The notes: a model not told the origin generated them from the letters alone. Counted from the first letter of the stretch, positions 24,329-33,379 are shown. The stretch: 64,000 nucleotides of DNA from Pseudomonas sp. Irchel 3E13 (GCF_900187455.1 NZ_FYDX01000023.1:1-64000); one strand, 5' to 3'. Numbers and translations are program-made.

Positions 24329-25273
24329 TCAGTAGCCGCGCTGGTGGTCCACCAGATTGCGCAGCGCTTCGCCCTGGTGATAACGGCGGAAGTTCTCGAC
24401 GAAATCCTCGGCGAAGCCGCGGATGCCCTCGGTGGAAATGGCGCAGGTGTGGGGCGAGATAAACACCCGCGGGTCGCTGTACAGCGGATGGCCGGCGGGT
24501 AGCGGCTCGGGTTCGGTGACGTCGAGCGTGGCGCGGCCGATCCAGCCGGCTTCCAGCCCTTCGAGCAGGGCCTGCTGATCGAGCAGGCCGCCGCGAGCAA
24601 TGTTGATCAGATGCAGGCCGGGCTTGGCGCTGGCCAGCACGTTACGGTTGATCAGGCCACGGGTCTGCGCGGTGAGGGGCGCGGCGATAACCAGATGATC
24701 GGACTCGGCGAACAACTGGTGCAGGTCAGCCACCGCCTCGACCGGCACGCCGGCGTCCAGCGGCTGGCCCGGCCGGCCCAGGGCGATCACCCGCAGGCCC
24801 AGGGCATGGCCCTTGGCGGCGAGGGCGCGACCGATGCTGCCCAAACCGAGGATGCCGAGGGTCTTGCCGCGCACCGGTTGCAGCGGGGTGAAGCTCCAGT
24901 CGTCGTCCTTGACCCAGATGTTCGGCAACTGCTTGGCCGCCGAGAAAATCGCCGCCAGGGCAAACTCGGCGACCTGTTCGGCATTGCTGCCCTTGCCACT
25001 GGTGACCGGCGGGCCCTGGAACAGCCAGTCGGGATAGAAGTCGATGCCCGACGACACCAGTTGCACCCAGCGCAGCGACCACGGCCAGCCCGCAGGCGGC
25101 TGATCGACGCGACGGCCACGCACGTTGATCGGACGCACGATCAGTACGTCGGCGCGCTCGGCATTGAATTGATCCGGCGAGAGGTCCAGCACCCGGTGCT
25201 CGGGCAGTTGCTGGCGAATGTAGTCGTTGGCCTGCGCGTCGAGCTGGCTGGCGATCACGCTGATGGTGCTCAT
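24329..25273 (-). CDS. D-isomer-specific 2-hydroxyacid dehydrogenase (NAD(P)-dependent)
   Basis: This is 314 aa. The Rossmann motif is GKTLGILGLGSIGRALAAKG (about 130-150). The family signature continues with LINIARGGLLDQQALLEGLE and the catalytic histidine is in FISPHTCAIS. Enzymes of this family interconvert D-2-hydroxy acids and 2-keto acids. The start at 25271-25273 overlaps the flavoprotein gene by 4 bases (ATGA), so the two are coupled. The N-terminal half is divergent from lactate and glycerate dehydrogenases, and the substrate cannot be named. Confidence 0.9.
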   Translation of the reverse strand: MSTISVIASQLDAQANDYIRQQLPEHRVLDLSPDQFNAERADVLIVRPINVRGRRVDQPPAGWPWSLRWVQLVSSGIDFYPDWLFQGPPVTSGKGSNAEQVAEFALAAIFSAAKQLPNIWVKDDDWSFTPLQPVRGKTLGILGLGSIGRALAAKGHALGLRVIALGRPGQPLDAGVPVEAVADLHQLFAESDHLVIAAPLTAQTRGLINRNVLASAKPGLHLINIARGGLLDQQALLEGLEAGWIGRATLDVTEPEPLPAGHPLYSDPRVFISPHTCAISTEGIRGFAEDFVENFRRYHQGEALRNLVDHQRGY

Positions 25274-26466
25274 TGGCTTGCTTCCTCGCTGAGGGCCGCG
25301 CGGCCGGTGCCGTGGAACACCACGTCGTCCTGCGGGGTGTGAATGCGGCTGCACAGCACGTCGCGGTAGTGCCGTTCCAGCGGGTTATGGCGCGACAGGC
25401 CGGGGTTGCCGGTGGCCTCGATGGCCAGTTCCACCGCCTGGATCGCATTCTGCGTCACCAGTTGCTTGAGCTGCCCGGCGTTCTTCGCCTCCACCAGGCC
25501 GGCGGCGGCAGAGTCCAGCAGGTTGCGGTTGGCGAACAGCAGGGTGTCGATGCGTCCGACCCGCTCCTGGAAGCGGGGCAGGCTGGCCAGCGACTGGCCG
25601 AGGTTGGACGGCACCCGTTCGCGCAGGAAGGTCACCAGCCAGTCGCGCGCGGCCTGGGCCACCGCGTCGTAGATGCTCGACAGCAACACCGCCATCCACA
25701 CCAGGCCTTCGCCGTCCAGCTCCGGGCGCGGCGCGCTGGCCGGGCTGACCGCGACGGCGTGGTCGAGGGGCAGCAGCACGTTGTCGAATTCGACGCGGTG
25801 GCTGCAGGTGGCGCGCATGCCGAGGTGGTCCCATTCATCGACGATACGGATGCCCGGCGTGTCCTTGTGCACCAGGAAGCCGCCCACCAACGGGTCGGCG
25901 TCATCGCTGCGGCCCCACACCAGATACCACTCCAGGCCATGGCTGCCGGTGGAATACAGCTTGGTCCCGGACAGCCGCCAGCCGTCGGCGGTGCGCCGGG
26001 CGATGGTCGCCGGCAGGCCGCCGCGGGCCGGGGTGCCCAGTTCCGGTTCGACGCGGAAGGCGTTGATCAGCGCGCCGTTCTCCACGGCTTCGCGGGCCAG
26101 TCGCTCGCGCAGGTGGGCCGGCCAGCGCTGGTCGTCTTGCAAGCGGAAATGCTGCAGGTACTGCATCACCAGAATCAGCGCGGTGGACGGCTCGCCCTTG
26201 GCCACCGCGGCAATCACCTTGCGTGCGCTGGGCAGGTCGGCACCGCCGCCGCCCAGCGCCTTCGGCACGGTCAAGCCGAGCAGGCCATGGCGTTGCAGCA
26301 GGGCGAAGTTGGCGGCGGGGAAGGCACCACTGCGGTCGTAGTCGGCGGCACTGGCCGCCAGCTCGCGGGTGATGGTCGAAAGCACGACCGGGTCCAGGCC
26401 GGACGGGGCACTGTCCGACAAGGTCGGCCGGTGCAGCGGGACAGCAGTGGCGGAAGACTGGCTCAT
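25270..26466 (-). CDS. Acyl-CoA dehydrogenase-like flavoprotein (DszC/SfnC type)
   Basis: This is 398 aa with the acyl-CoA dehydrogenase fold: helical N-domain (about 25-130), beta middle domain (KLYSTGSHGLEWYLVWGRSD, about 165-230) and helical C-domain (about 255-385). Several members of this fold near sulfonate uptake genes are FMNH2-dependent monooxygenases or sulfur-acquisition oxidoreductases rather than true beta-oxidation enzymes. The position opposite two SsuA-like binding proteins supports that reading, but no catalytic residue here settles it. It is the first gene of the minus-strand set and faces the AT-rich divergent promoter. Confidence 0.85.
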   Translation of the reverse strand: MSQSSATAVPLHRPTLSDSAPSGLDPVVLSTITRELAASAADYDRSGAFPAANFALLQRHGLLGLTVPKALGGGGADLPSARKVIAAVAKGEPSTALILVMQYLQHFRLQDDQRWPAHLRERLAREAVENGALINAFRVEPELGTPARGGLPATIARRTADGWRLSGTKLYSTGSHGLEWYLVWGRSDDADPLVGGFLVHKDTPGIRIVDEWDHLGMRATCSHRVEFDNVLLPLDHAVAVSPASAPRPELDGEGLVWMAVLLSSIYDAVAQAARDWLVTFLRERVPSNLGQSLASLPRFQERVGRIDTLLFANRNLLDSAAAGLVEAKNAGQLKQLVTQNAIQAVELAIEATGNPGLSRHNPLERHYRDVLCSRIHTPQDDVVFHGTGRAALSEEASQ

Positions 26467-26585
26467 CAGGCACTCATCGCATAAGACGCAGGGAGCGCCC
26501 CCGAGGAGCGCCGTTCACCCACCCGGGACAGCGGATCCATGCCGGTGGGGCTTATGACCGTATGCTTGGCAAAGTGCTATGTAAA

Positions 26586-26644
26586 ATTCTTTATGGTTCT
26601 AAGCTAATGGCGAGAATGAAAAATTGTTCGCATATTAGGTTATG
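26586..26644. promoter_or_regulatory. Divergent promoter region with TAAGCTAAT/ATTAGGTTAT inverted repeat
   Basis: TAAGCTAAT (26600-26608) is inverted relative to ATATTAGGTTATG (26632-26644), and ATTCTTTAT (26586-26594) precedes them. The same three elements occur at 36671-36740 in another divergent promoter, with a perfect ATATTAGCTTATG there. The 300-base gap 26467-26766 contains no gene and is AT-rich in this part. Confidence 0.5.
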
Positions 26645-26766
26645 ACCAAAATGCATTTCACTGATTATCTGGGTGTCGGTACAGTCTGCTGACATTCGCG
26701 ACACATGGCGGATGGAACCCAGAACCTGACAACAGGCTGTAGTCCAGCCTCCAAGGAGTGTCCGCG

Positions 26767-27732
26767 ATGATCCCTTTCAAACGAATTCTGGCGCTTGGCG
26801 CCGCCGTGCTGCTGGCCGGCCAGGTGCTGGCCGCCGACCGCCTCGAACTGCGCATCGGCGACCAGAAAGGCAACATGCGCGCCCAACTGGAAGCCGCCGA
26901 TGCCCTGCGCGATTTGCCCTATGACATCCGCTGGGCCGAGTTTCCCGCCGCCGCACCGCTGGCCGAGGCATTGAATGCCGGGGCGATCGATGCCGGCATC
27001 ATCGGCGACGCGCCGTTGCTGTTCGCCCTGGCCTCCGGGGCGCAGGTCAAGGCCATCGCCGTGGACAAATCCGATGCCTACGGCACCGCGGTGCTGGTGG
27101 AACCGAAGTCGGCGCTGAAAACGGCCGCCGACCTCAAGGGCAAGCGTATCGCCACCGGACGCGGCTCCATCGGCCACTATGTAGCGCTCAAGGCCCTGGC
27201 CAGCGCTGGTCTCACCGAGAAAGACGTGGAGTTCCGTTTCCTCGGCCCGGTGGACGCCAAGGTCGCCCTGGCCAACGGCTCGGTGGATGCCTGGGCCACC
27301 TGGGAACCCTACACCGCGCTGGCCGAGTTGAGCGGGCAGGGCCGGGTGCTGGTCAATGGCCGCGGCCTGTCCAGTGGCAACAGTTTCCTCGCCGCCACCG
27401 ACAAGGCACTGGCCGACCCGGCCCGCCGCGACGCCCTGCAGGATTACCTGACACGCCTGGCCAAGGCCCAGGACTGGGCCAACCACAACCTCGACAGCTA
27501 TTCGAAAACCCTGGCGCAGATCATCGGCTTCCCGGTGGAAGCCGCGCGCCTGCAGTTCGAACGCCGGCAACTGCGCTGGCAGGCGGTAGACGCCAAGACC
27601 ATCGGCGAGCAGCAGGAAACCGCTGACTTCTACCAGGCCCATGGCCTGATCGCCGAACGCCTCGATGTGAAACCGACCTTTGCCAGCGGCTTCGTCCTGC
27701 CGGCCGCCGCCACCCTGACTCAAACCCCCTGA
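26767..27732 (+). CDS. ABC transporter substrate-binding protein, SsuA/TauA-like (first)
   Basis: This is 321 aa. The signal peptide (MIPFKRILALGAAVLLAGQVLA) directs it to the periplasm. The body has the NMT1/SsuA pattern: DAGIIGDAPLLFALASGAQVKAI, LKGKRIATGRGSIGHYVALK, SVDAWATWEPYT. These proteins bind sulfonates, taurine or sulfate esters. AAGGAG lies 9 bases before the ATG; an in-frame GTG three codons earlier is less likely. No permease or ATPase gene follows, so it must use a transporter encoded elsewhere or pair with the next binding protein's system. Confidence 0.88.
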   Translation: MIPFKRILALGAAVLLAGQVLAADRLELRIGDQKGNMRAQLEAADALRDLPYDIRWAEFPAAAPLAEALNAGAIDAGIIGDAPLLFALASGAQVKAIAVDKSDAYGTAVLVEPKSALKTAADLKGKRIATGRGSIGHYVALKALASAGLTEKDVEFRFLGPVDAKVALANGSVDAWATWEPYTALAELSGQGRVLVNGRGLSSGNSFLAATDKALADPARRDALQDYLTRLAKAQDWANHNLDSYSKTLAQIIGFPVEAARLQFERRQLRWQAVDAKTIGEQQETADFYQAHGLIAERLDVKPTFASGFVLPAAATLTQTP

Positions 27733-27748
27733 AACCGGAGCTTCCCGC

Positions 27749-28711
27749 ATGATTCCATTCCAGCGTCTGTACCGGCTGGCCGCCGCCGTGGTGCTTGGCG
27801 CCAGTCTTGTCGGCACGGCCAGCGCCGAAGAAACCCTGCGCATCGGCTACCAGAAATCCTCGACCCTGCTGACCCTGCTCAAGGCCCAGGGCGATCTGGA
27901 AAAGCAACTGGCCGGGCAGGGCATCACTGTCTCCTGGCATGAATTCGCCAGTGGTCTTCCGCTGCTCGAAGCGCTCAACCTGGGCAACGTCGATGTCTCG
28001 GCGGACGTCGCCGACACCGTGCCGGTGTTCGCCCAGGCCGCGGGTGCCAAGCTGACCTACTTCGCCCGGGAGACCCCGTCGCCGCTGGCCCAGGCCATCC
28101 TGGTGCCGGCCGATTCGCCGCTGAAAAGCCTGGCCGACCTCAAGGGCAAGAAGATCGCTGTGACCAAGGCCGCCGGCAGCCACTACCTGCTGATCCAGGC
28201 CCTGGCCAAGGCCGGATTGAACTTCAGCGACATTCAGCCGGCCTACCTGATTCCGGCCGATGGCCGTGCCGCGTTCGAGAACCGCAAGGTGGATGCCTGG
28301 GTCACCTGGGACCCGTTCGTCGCCAGCGCCCAGCGTCAGCAACATGCGCGGGTGTTGAGCAATGGCGAGGGCCTGTCCAACTATCAGCGCTATTATCTGG
28401 CGTCCAGCGACTACGCCAAGGCCCACCCCGAAGTGCTGAACACCCTGTTCACGGCGCTGAGCGGGGCGGGCAAGTGGATCAAGGCTCACCCGACCGACGC
28501 CGCCAAGGTGCTCGGGCCGCTGTGGGGTAACCTGGATGTGGCCACGGTCGAGCAAGCCAATGGCCGACGCAGTTATGATGTGCAGCCGGTGCAGGCCGAC
28601 AACCTCGCCGAGCAGCAGCAGATCGCCGATGTGTTCTTTGCCCAGGGCCTGCTGCCGCGCAAGATCGACGCCAGCGCCGTGGAGCTTTTCAAGCCCGCCG
28701 TGCAGCGCTGA
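27749..28711 (+). CDS. ABC transporter substrate-binding protein, SsuA-like (second)
   Basis: This is 320 aa. Signal peptide to about residue 25 (GTASA). The mature part starts EETLRIGYQKSSTLLTLLKA, as in SsuA. It shares DLKGKKIAVTKAAGSHYLLI and KVDAWVTWDPFVA with its upstream neighbour, with which it is clearly paralogous. It binds an alkanesulfonate-like solute by family inference. It begins 16 bases after the first binding-protein gene, with CGGAGC as ribosome site. The pair has no SsuB or SsuC partner in the window. Confidence 0.9.
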   Translation: MIPFQRLYRLAAAVVLGASLVGTASAEETLRIGYQKSSTLLTLLKAQGDLEKQLAGQGITVSWHEFASGLPLLEALNLGNVDVSADVADTVPVFAQAAGAKLTYFARETPSPLAQAILVPADSPLKSLADLKGKKIAVTKAAGSHYLLIQALAKAGLNFSDIQPAYLIPADGRAAFENRKVDAWVTWDPFVASAQRQQHARVLSNGEGLSNYQRYYLASSDYAKAHPEVLNTLFTALSGAGKWIKAHPTDAAKVLGPLWGNLDVATVEQANGRRSYDVQPVQADNLAEQQQIADVFFAQGLLPRKIDASAVELFKPAVQR

Positions 28712-28728
28712 TACCGTCACCGATCCAG

Positions 28729-28760
28729 GGCCGCTGGCACCTCTCGGGGTGCCAGCGGCC
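28729..28760 (+). terminator. Strong hairpin between binding-protein and reductase genes
   Basis: GGCCGCTGGCAC (28729-28740) pairs perfectly with GTGCCAGCGGCC (28749-28760); one more C-G pair extends it. Only TT follows, so it may be an attenuator or an mRNA-stabilising hairpin rather than a full terminator. Confidence 0.5.
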
Positions 28761-28788
28761 TTCGCCGTTATCAACCAAGGAGTGATTC

Positions 28789-29829
28789 ATGGAAAAGCGT
28801 CAACTGGGCAACAGCGGAATCGAAGTCAGCGCCATCGCCCTCGGCACCATGACCTGGGGCGAGCAGAACAGCGAGGCTGAAGCCTTCGAACAGATCCGCG
28901 TGGCCCGCGAGGCCGGGGTCAACTTCCTCGACACCGCCGAGATGTACCCGGTGCCGCCGATCGCCCGGACCTACGGCGAAACCGAGCGGATCATCGGTAA
29001 CTACTTCGAGCGTTTCGGTGGCCGCGACCAGTGGGTACTGGCGAGCAAAGTGGCCGGCCCGCACCGTATCGACCACATCCGTGCCGGCAATACCCGCCTC
29101 AACCGCGCCAACATCACCGCGGCGCTGGAAGAAAGCCTGAAGCGCCTGAAGACCGATTACCTGGACCTCTATCAACTGCACTGGCCGGATCGCCAGGCAA
29201 ACTTCTTCGGTCAGCTTGGCTACGTGCACGACGCTGACGACAATGAAGCCGTCGCCATCGAAGACACCCTGGAAGTGCTGGCCGACCTGGTGGCCTCGGG
29301 CAAGGTGCGGCAGATCGGCCTGTCCAACGAGACGCCGTGGGGCGTGCAGCGTTTCCTGCATCTGGCCGAGACCCGTGGCTGGCCGCGCGTGGTGTCGATC
29401 CAGAACCCCTACAGCCTGCTGAACCGCAGCTACGAAGTGGGCCTGGCGGAGATTTCCATTCGTGAGCAGGTGGGGCTGCTGGCTTATTCGCCGCTGGCGT
29501 TTGGTGTGTTGTCGGGCAAATACCTGAACGGCGCGCAGCCGGCGAAATCGCGCCTGACCCTGTTCGATCGTTTCCAGCGCTACAACAATCCGCAGGTGGA
29601 ACGTGCGACCGCAGCCTATGTGGCATTGGCGCAGGAGCACGGCGTTGACCCGGCGCAACTGGCGCTGGCCTACGTCACCAGCCGCCCGTTCGTGACCAGC
29701 AACATCATCGGCGCAACCACCCTTGAGCAGTTGCACAGCAACCTGGGCAGCGTTGAGGTGAACTTGACCGAAGAGTTGCTGCGCGGGATCGAAGCGATCC
29801 ACGTAGAACAGCCGAACCCTGCGCCGTAG
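28789..29829 (+). CDS. Aldo/keto reductase, Tas-like
   Basis: This is 346 aa with the (beta/alpha)8 aldo/keto reductase fold. The catalytic tetrad can be placed as D48 and Y53 (NFLDTAEMY), K87 (LASK) and H131 (LHW). The QLGNSGIEVSAIALGTMTWG start and LHWPDRQANFFGQLGY are typical of Tas/YajO-type NADPH-dependent reductases. The natural substrate is not known for this group. It is preceded by AAGGAG and by the hairpin after the binding-protein pair, so it may share their promoter only in part. Confidence 0.9.
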   Translation: MEKRQLGNSGIEVSAIALGTMTWGEQNSEAEAFEQIRVAREAGVNFLDTAEMYPVPPIARTYGETERIIGNYFERFGGRDQWVLASKVAGPHRIDHIRAGNTRLNRANITAALEESLKRLKTDYLDLYQLHWPDRQANFFGQLGYVHDADDNEAVAIEDTLEVLADLVASGKVRQIGLSNETPWGVQRFLHLAETRGWPRVVSIQNPYSLLNRSYEVGLAEISIREQVGLLAYSPLAFGVLSGKYLNGAQPAKSRLTLFDRFQRYNNPQVERATAAYVALAQEHGVDPAQLALAYVTSRPFVTSNIIGATTLEQLHSNLGSVEVNLTEELLRGIEAIHVEQPNPAP

Positions 29830-29872
29830 CAGAAATACGCCGGCCCCTCCTGTAGGTATGCCGGCCCCCCCC

Positions 29873-29943
29873 TGTAGGAGCGAGCTTGCTCGCGAATGCC
29901 TCAGTCAACTCACTGACGCATCGCGAGCAAGCTCGCTCCTACA
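29873..29943. repeat. REP pair (TAGGAGCGAGC family) with truncated copy upstream
   Basis: TGTAGGAGCGAGCTTGCTCG and its inverted copy flank a 20-base spacer. A degenerate start (TGTAGG followed by TATGCCGG) lies at about 29851 and a run of eight C just before the pair. It separates convergent genes. Confidence 0.8.
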
Positions 29944-29957
29944 GAGAACAGGCTGGC

Positions 29958-31472
29958 TCAGTGCACCTGCTCGACACTCCTTTTACGTGGCGCATGATCT
30001 TGCTCATGCGCCTCGTCACTTTCCACGATCGGCACTTCCTTGCCGTCGCAGTCAAACAGCTTGCCGTCGCGGAAGAAATCGCCATCGTTCAGGCCGGAGA
30101 TGTCCGTGTAGCGCAAGGTGCGCTCACTGGCAGCGGCGAACACTGATTGATTGTCCGAATTGCCAGCCCGCAGGTGGTTGAACAGCAGGTTGAGCAGGAT
30201 CGCCATGATCGCTGACGAGCTGATGCCGGAGTGGAAGATGGTTTCGACCCAGGCCGGGAAGTGGTGATAGAAGCTCGGCGCGGCGATCGGGATCATGCCG
30301 AAGCCGATCGAGGTGGCCACGATGATCAGGTTCATGTTGTTGCGATAGTCGACCTGCGCCAAGGTGCGAATGCCGCTGGCCGCGACGGTGCCGAACAGCA
30401 CCACGCCGGCACCACCGAGAACCGCGGTAGGCACGGCGGCAACCAGTCGCCCCATCACCGGCAGCAACCCCAGCACCACCAGAATCATCCCCGCATAGGC
30501 CACCACGTAGCGACTCTTGACGCCAGTCACCGCCACCAGACCGACGTTCTGCGCAAAGGCGCTCTGGGTGAACGAGCCGAACAGCGGCGCCAGGGCGCTG
30601 GAAATCATGTCGGCACGCAGACCGTTGCCGAGGCGTCTGGCGTCGACCTTGGTGTCTATGATTTCGCCGACGGCGAGAATGTCCGCCGACGTTTCGACCA
30701 TGGTCACGACGATCACGATCAGCATCGACAGGATGGCCGCGAGCTGAAATTCCGGAGCGCCCATCGGCAGGATGCCGGGCAACGCCACCAGCGGACCGTC
30801 GAAGGCCTTGGAGAAATCAGCCATGCCAAAGGCCATCGCCACCAGGGTGCCGATAAGGATCGCCAGCAGAATCGACAGGCGCGAGAGGCTGGCGCTGCCC
30901 AGCTTGCTCAGCAGCAACACCGTGGCCAGGGTGAACGCCGCCAGGGAGATGTTGGCCGTGCTGCCGAAGTCGGCGGCCTGACTGTTGCCACCCATGGCCC
31001 AGCGCGCCGTGACCGGCATCAGGGTCAGGCCGATCGTGGTGATCACGATCCCGGTGACCAGCGGCGGGAAGAACTTGATGATTCGCGAGAACACCGGCGT
31101 GATCAGCAGGCCGACGAACGACGACACCATCACCGCGCCGAACACCACTGACAGACCGCCAGTACCGTTATTGCCGATGATGGCGACCATGGTCGCGACG
31201 CTGGCGAACGACACCCCTTGCACCAGCGGCAGGCGACAGCCGAAGAAGGGGATGCCGAGGGTCTGCAGCAGGGTGGCCAGGCCACCGGCGAACAGCGACG
31301 CGGCAATCAGCAGGCCCACGTCGGTGGCGCTCAGGCCGGCCGCCTGGCCGATGATCAGCGGCACGGCGATCATGCCGCCATACATCGTCAGCACATGCTG
31401 AAGACCGTAGGCCAGGTTGGCGCCGACGCCGAGGTTCTCGTCTTCCGGGAGGGATGAAGCAGGAGAAGTCAT
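29958..31472 (-). CDS. NCS2 family nucleobase:cation symporter (xanthine/urate permease type)
   Basis: This is 504 aa with about 14 hydrophobic segments. The N-terminus GLQHVLTMYGGMIAVPLIIG is the first NCS2 signature. The second, around QNVGLVAVTGVKSRYVVAYA, includes the QxxG motif of xanthine and uric acid permeases. Proton-coupled purine uptake is the expected role. It lies 131 bases downstream of 8-oxoguanine deaminase on the same strand, so it likely imports an oxidised purine or xanthine for the same pathway. The C-terminal 70 residues are a soluble tail. Confidence 0.9.
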   Translation of the reverse strand: MTSPASSLPEDENLGVGANLAYGLQHVLTMYGGMIAVPLIIGQAAGLSATDVGLLIAASLFAGGLATLLQTLGIPFFGCRLPLVQGVSFASVATMVAIIGNNGTGGLSVVFGAVMVSSFVGLLITPVFSRIIKFFPPLVTGIVITTIGLTLMPVTARWAMGGNSQAADFGSTANISLAAFTLATVLLLSKLGSASLSRLSILLAILIGTLVAMAFGMADFSKAFDGPLVALPGILPMGAPEFQLAAILSMLIVIVVTMVETSADILAVGEIIDTKVDARRLGNGLRADMISSALAPLFGSFTQSAFAQNVGLVAVTGVKSRYVVAYAGMILVVLGLLPVMGRLVAAVPTAVLGGAGVVLFGTVAASGIRTLAQVDYRNNMNLIIVATSIGFGMIPIAAPSFYHHFPAWVETIFHSGISSSAIMAILLNLLFNHLRAGNSDNQSVFAAASERTLRYTDISGLNDGDFFRDGKLFDCDGKEVPIVESDEAHEQDHAPRKRSVEQVH

Positions 31473-31569
31473 GGTGAATAGCTCGCTTTTGTTTTTTTGA
31501 TGCGTCTAACAGCACGGTCTCAGTCGCACGGGATGAATACGGTGAAGGCAAGGCAGCAGTGATCCGGCT

Positions 31570-31591
31570 GCTGCGCCGTTGCGGGCGCAGC
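31570..31591 (-). promoter_or_regulatory. Hairpin between deaminase and permease genes
   Basis: GCTGCGCC (31570-31577) pairs with GGCGCAGC (31584-31591) around a 6-base loop. No T-run follows on the minus strand. It may modulate readthrough from the deaminase gene into the permease gene. Confidence 0.3.
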
Positions 31592-31603
31592 GACTGGGGT
31601 GGG

Positions 31604-32962
31604 TTATTCGCCGATGACCAACTGGCGGGCCAGTTGGTTGTGGCGTTCGAGTACCAGCGGCAGATCGATGGTGGTGATGCGACCATCCTTGACCACCACG
31701 CGGCCGTTGATGACGCTGGTGTGAACCTGGGTCGGCGTGCAGAACACCAGCGCCGCCAGCGGGTCGTGATGGGCGCCGGCGTAGGACACATGGCCCAGGT
31801 CGAAGGCCACGAAGTCGGCGATCATGCCCGGCGCCAAGGCGCCGATGTCATTGCGGTTGAGCACCTTGGCGCCACCCAGCGTGGCGATTTCCAGCGCCTC
31901 GCGAGCGGTCATCGCATCCGGGCCGAAACCGACGCGCTGCAGCAGCAGGGCCTGGCGCACTTCGCCGATCATGCTGGCGCCGTCGTTGGACGCCGAACCG
32001 TCGACCCCCAGGCCGACCGGCACGCCGTGGTCGCGCATCTTGCGGATCGGCGCGATGCCCGAGGCCAGGCGCATGTTCGAGCACGGGCAGTGGGCGACGC
32101 CGGTGCCGGTGCGGGCGAACAGCTCGATGCCATGCTGGTCGAGCTGCACGCAGTGGGCGTGCCAGACGTCATGGCCGACCCAGCCGAGGTCTTCGGCGTA
32201 CTCGGCCGGGGTCATGCCGAATTTCTCGCGGCTGTAGGCGATGTCGTTGACGTTCTCCGCGAGGTGAGTGTGCAGCGACACCCCGTACTGACGCGCCAGC
32301 ACCGCCGCTTCGCGCATCAGGTCGCGGCTGACCGAGAACGGCGAGCAGGGCGCAACCACCACGCGCAGCATCGAGCCATGGCTGGCGTCGTGGTAATCCT
32401 CGATCAGGCGCTGGGACTCCTTGAGGATGTCGCTTTCCTTCTCCACCACCGAGTCAGGCGGCAGGCCGCCCTGGCTGCGGCCGACGCTCATGCTGCCGCG
32501 CGCGGCGTGGAAGCGCATGCCGATTTCCCCGGCGGCGTGGATGCTGTCGTCCAGCTTGCAACCGTTGGGGTAGATGTACAGGTGGTCGCTGGAGGTGGTG
32601 CAGCCCGACAGGATCAGTTCGGCCATCGCGGTTTGAGTCGACACCGCGATCATTTCCGGCGTCAGGCGTGCCCAGATCGGATACAGGTTGGTCAGCCAGT
32701 TGAACAGCTCGCCGTCCTGCGCCGCCGGCACCACGCGGGTGAGGCTCTGGTACATGTGGTGGTGGGTGTTGACCAGACCGGGGATGACCACCTTGCCGGT
32801 CATGTCCAGGATCACATCGGCGTGCTGCGGCAGCTCATCGCTGGGGCCGACCTGCTTGATCACGTTGTCCTCAATGTACAGGCCGCCGCGTTTGATCTCG
32901 CGGCGTTCGCCGTCCATCGTCACCAGAAGTTCGGCGTTCTTGACCAGTAATGTCTTGGGCAT
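31604..32962 (-). CDS. 8-oxoguanine deaminase (amidohydrolase)
   Basis: This is 452 aa of the amidohydrolase superfamily. Metal ligands are visible as NTHHHM (HxH, about 65-70), SLHTHLAEN and the C-terminal GVDGSASNDG aspartate. The overall sequence matches the Pseudomonas cytosine/guanine-deaminase-like enzyme characterised as 8-oxoguanine deaminase, which makes urate from 8-oxoguanine. The neighbouring purine permease fits. I chose the ATG at 32960-32962, which has AGAGGAA upstream; 18 more codons of open frame precede it without similarity. Confidence 0.88.
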   Translation of the reverse strand: MPKTLLVKNAELLVTMDGERREIKRGGLYIEDNVIKQVGPSDELPQHADVILDMTGKVVIPGLVNTHHHMYQSLTRVVPAAQDGELFNWLTNLYPIWARLTPEMIAVSTQTAMAELILSGCTTSSDHLYIYPNGCKLDDSIHAAGEIGMRFHAARGSMSVGRSQGGLPPDSVVEKESDILKESQRLIEDYHDASHGSMLRVVVAPCSPFSVSRDLMREAAVLARQYGVSLHTHLAENVNDIAYSREKFGMTPAEYAEDLGWVGHDVWHAHCVQLDQHGIELFARTGTGVAHCPCSNMRLASGIAPIRKMRDHGVPVGLGVDGSASNDGASMIGEVRQALLLQRVGFGPDAMTAREALEIATLGGAKVLNRNDIGALAPGMIADFVAFDLGHVSYAGAHHDPLAALVFCTPTQVHTSVINGRVVVKDGRITTIDLPLVLERHNQLARQLVIGE

Positions 32963-33345
32963 GGGTGTTCCTCTCCTGTTGGGAGTCTTGTTTTCAGCTG
33001 GAATGTGTACCGGCACCCGGTCAGCGACCCGAGCAAAGCCCGTGCCGCCCGGCGCTGTATGGGAATACGGCGTTGCCGGCGGGCTCGATCAGTGCGCGAA
33101 CGCACGCTTGGGCTCGGCGCAAGGAGATGTCCTTGGCGGGCTCAGGCGGTGGCGAAAGGTATTGGGTAACAGGTCCGGGCCGTCCTGCGAGTCGCGATTG
33201 GCCGGAGCCAAAGGGACGAGGAGGGGGACAGGGATGAACGACATTCGGAGATGACGCTCGAGGGGGGCGAGCAAGTGTCGGTGTTGCATGGCTAAGACCG
33301 TCGCAATACGCATCGGCGATTACCGATGTCGTAGGCGTGGATTAG

Positions 33346-33379
33346 TGTAAACAGGATTTTTTTATTTTGTATACAGGAA
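33346..33379. promoter_or_regulatory. Direct repeat TGTAAACAGGA / TGTATACAGGA
   Basis: TGTAAACAGGA (33346-33356) and TGTATACAGGA (33368-33378) differ at one base and are spaced 22 bases, about two helical turns. Each core is near-palindromic (TGTATACA is a perfect palindrome), as in operators of GntR-type purine regulators. The site is 384 bases upstream of the deaminase start and about 155 upstream of the GNAT gene. An inverted repeat CATCGG-N6-CCGATG (33311-33328) lies next to it. The rest of 32963-33534 shows no gene. Confidence 0.4.

Noticed and set aside
26560..26576. Sigma-54-like TTGGCA...TGC in the divergent promoter
   Set aside because: The GG to GC spacing is too short (7 rather than 11 bases) for a sigma-54 promoter.
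33089..33313. 74-aa frame in the gap upstream of the deaminase gene
   Set aside because: No ribosome site, unusual composition and no recognisable motif; kept as non-coding.
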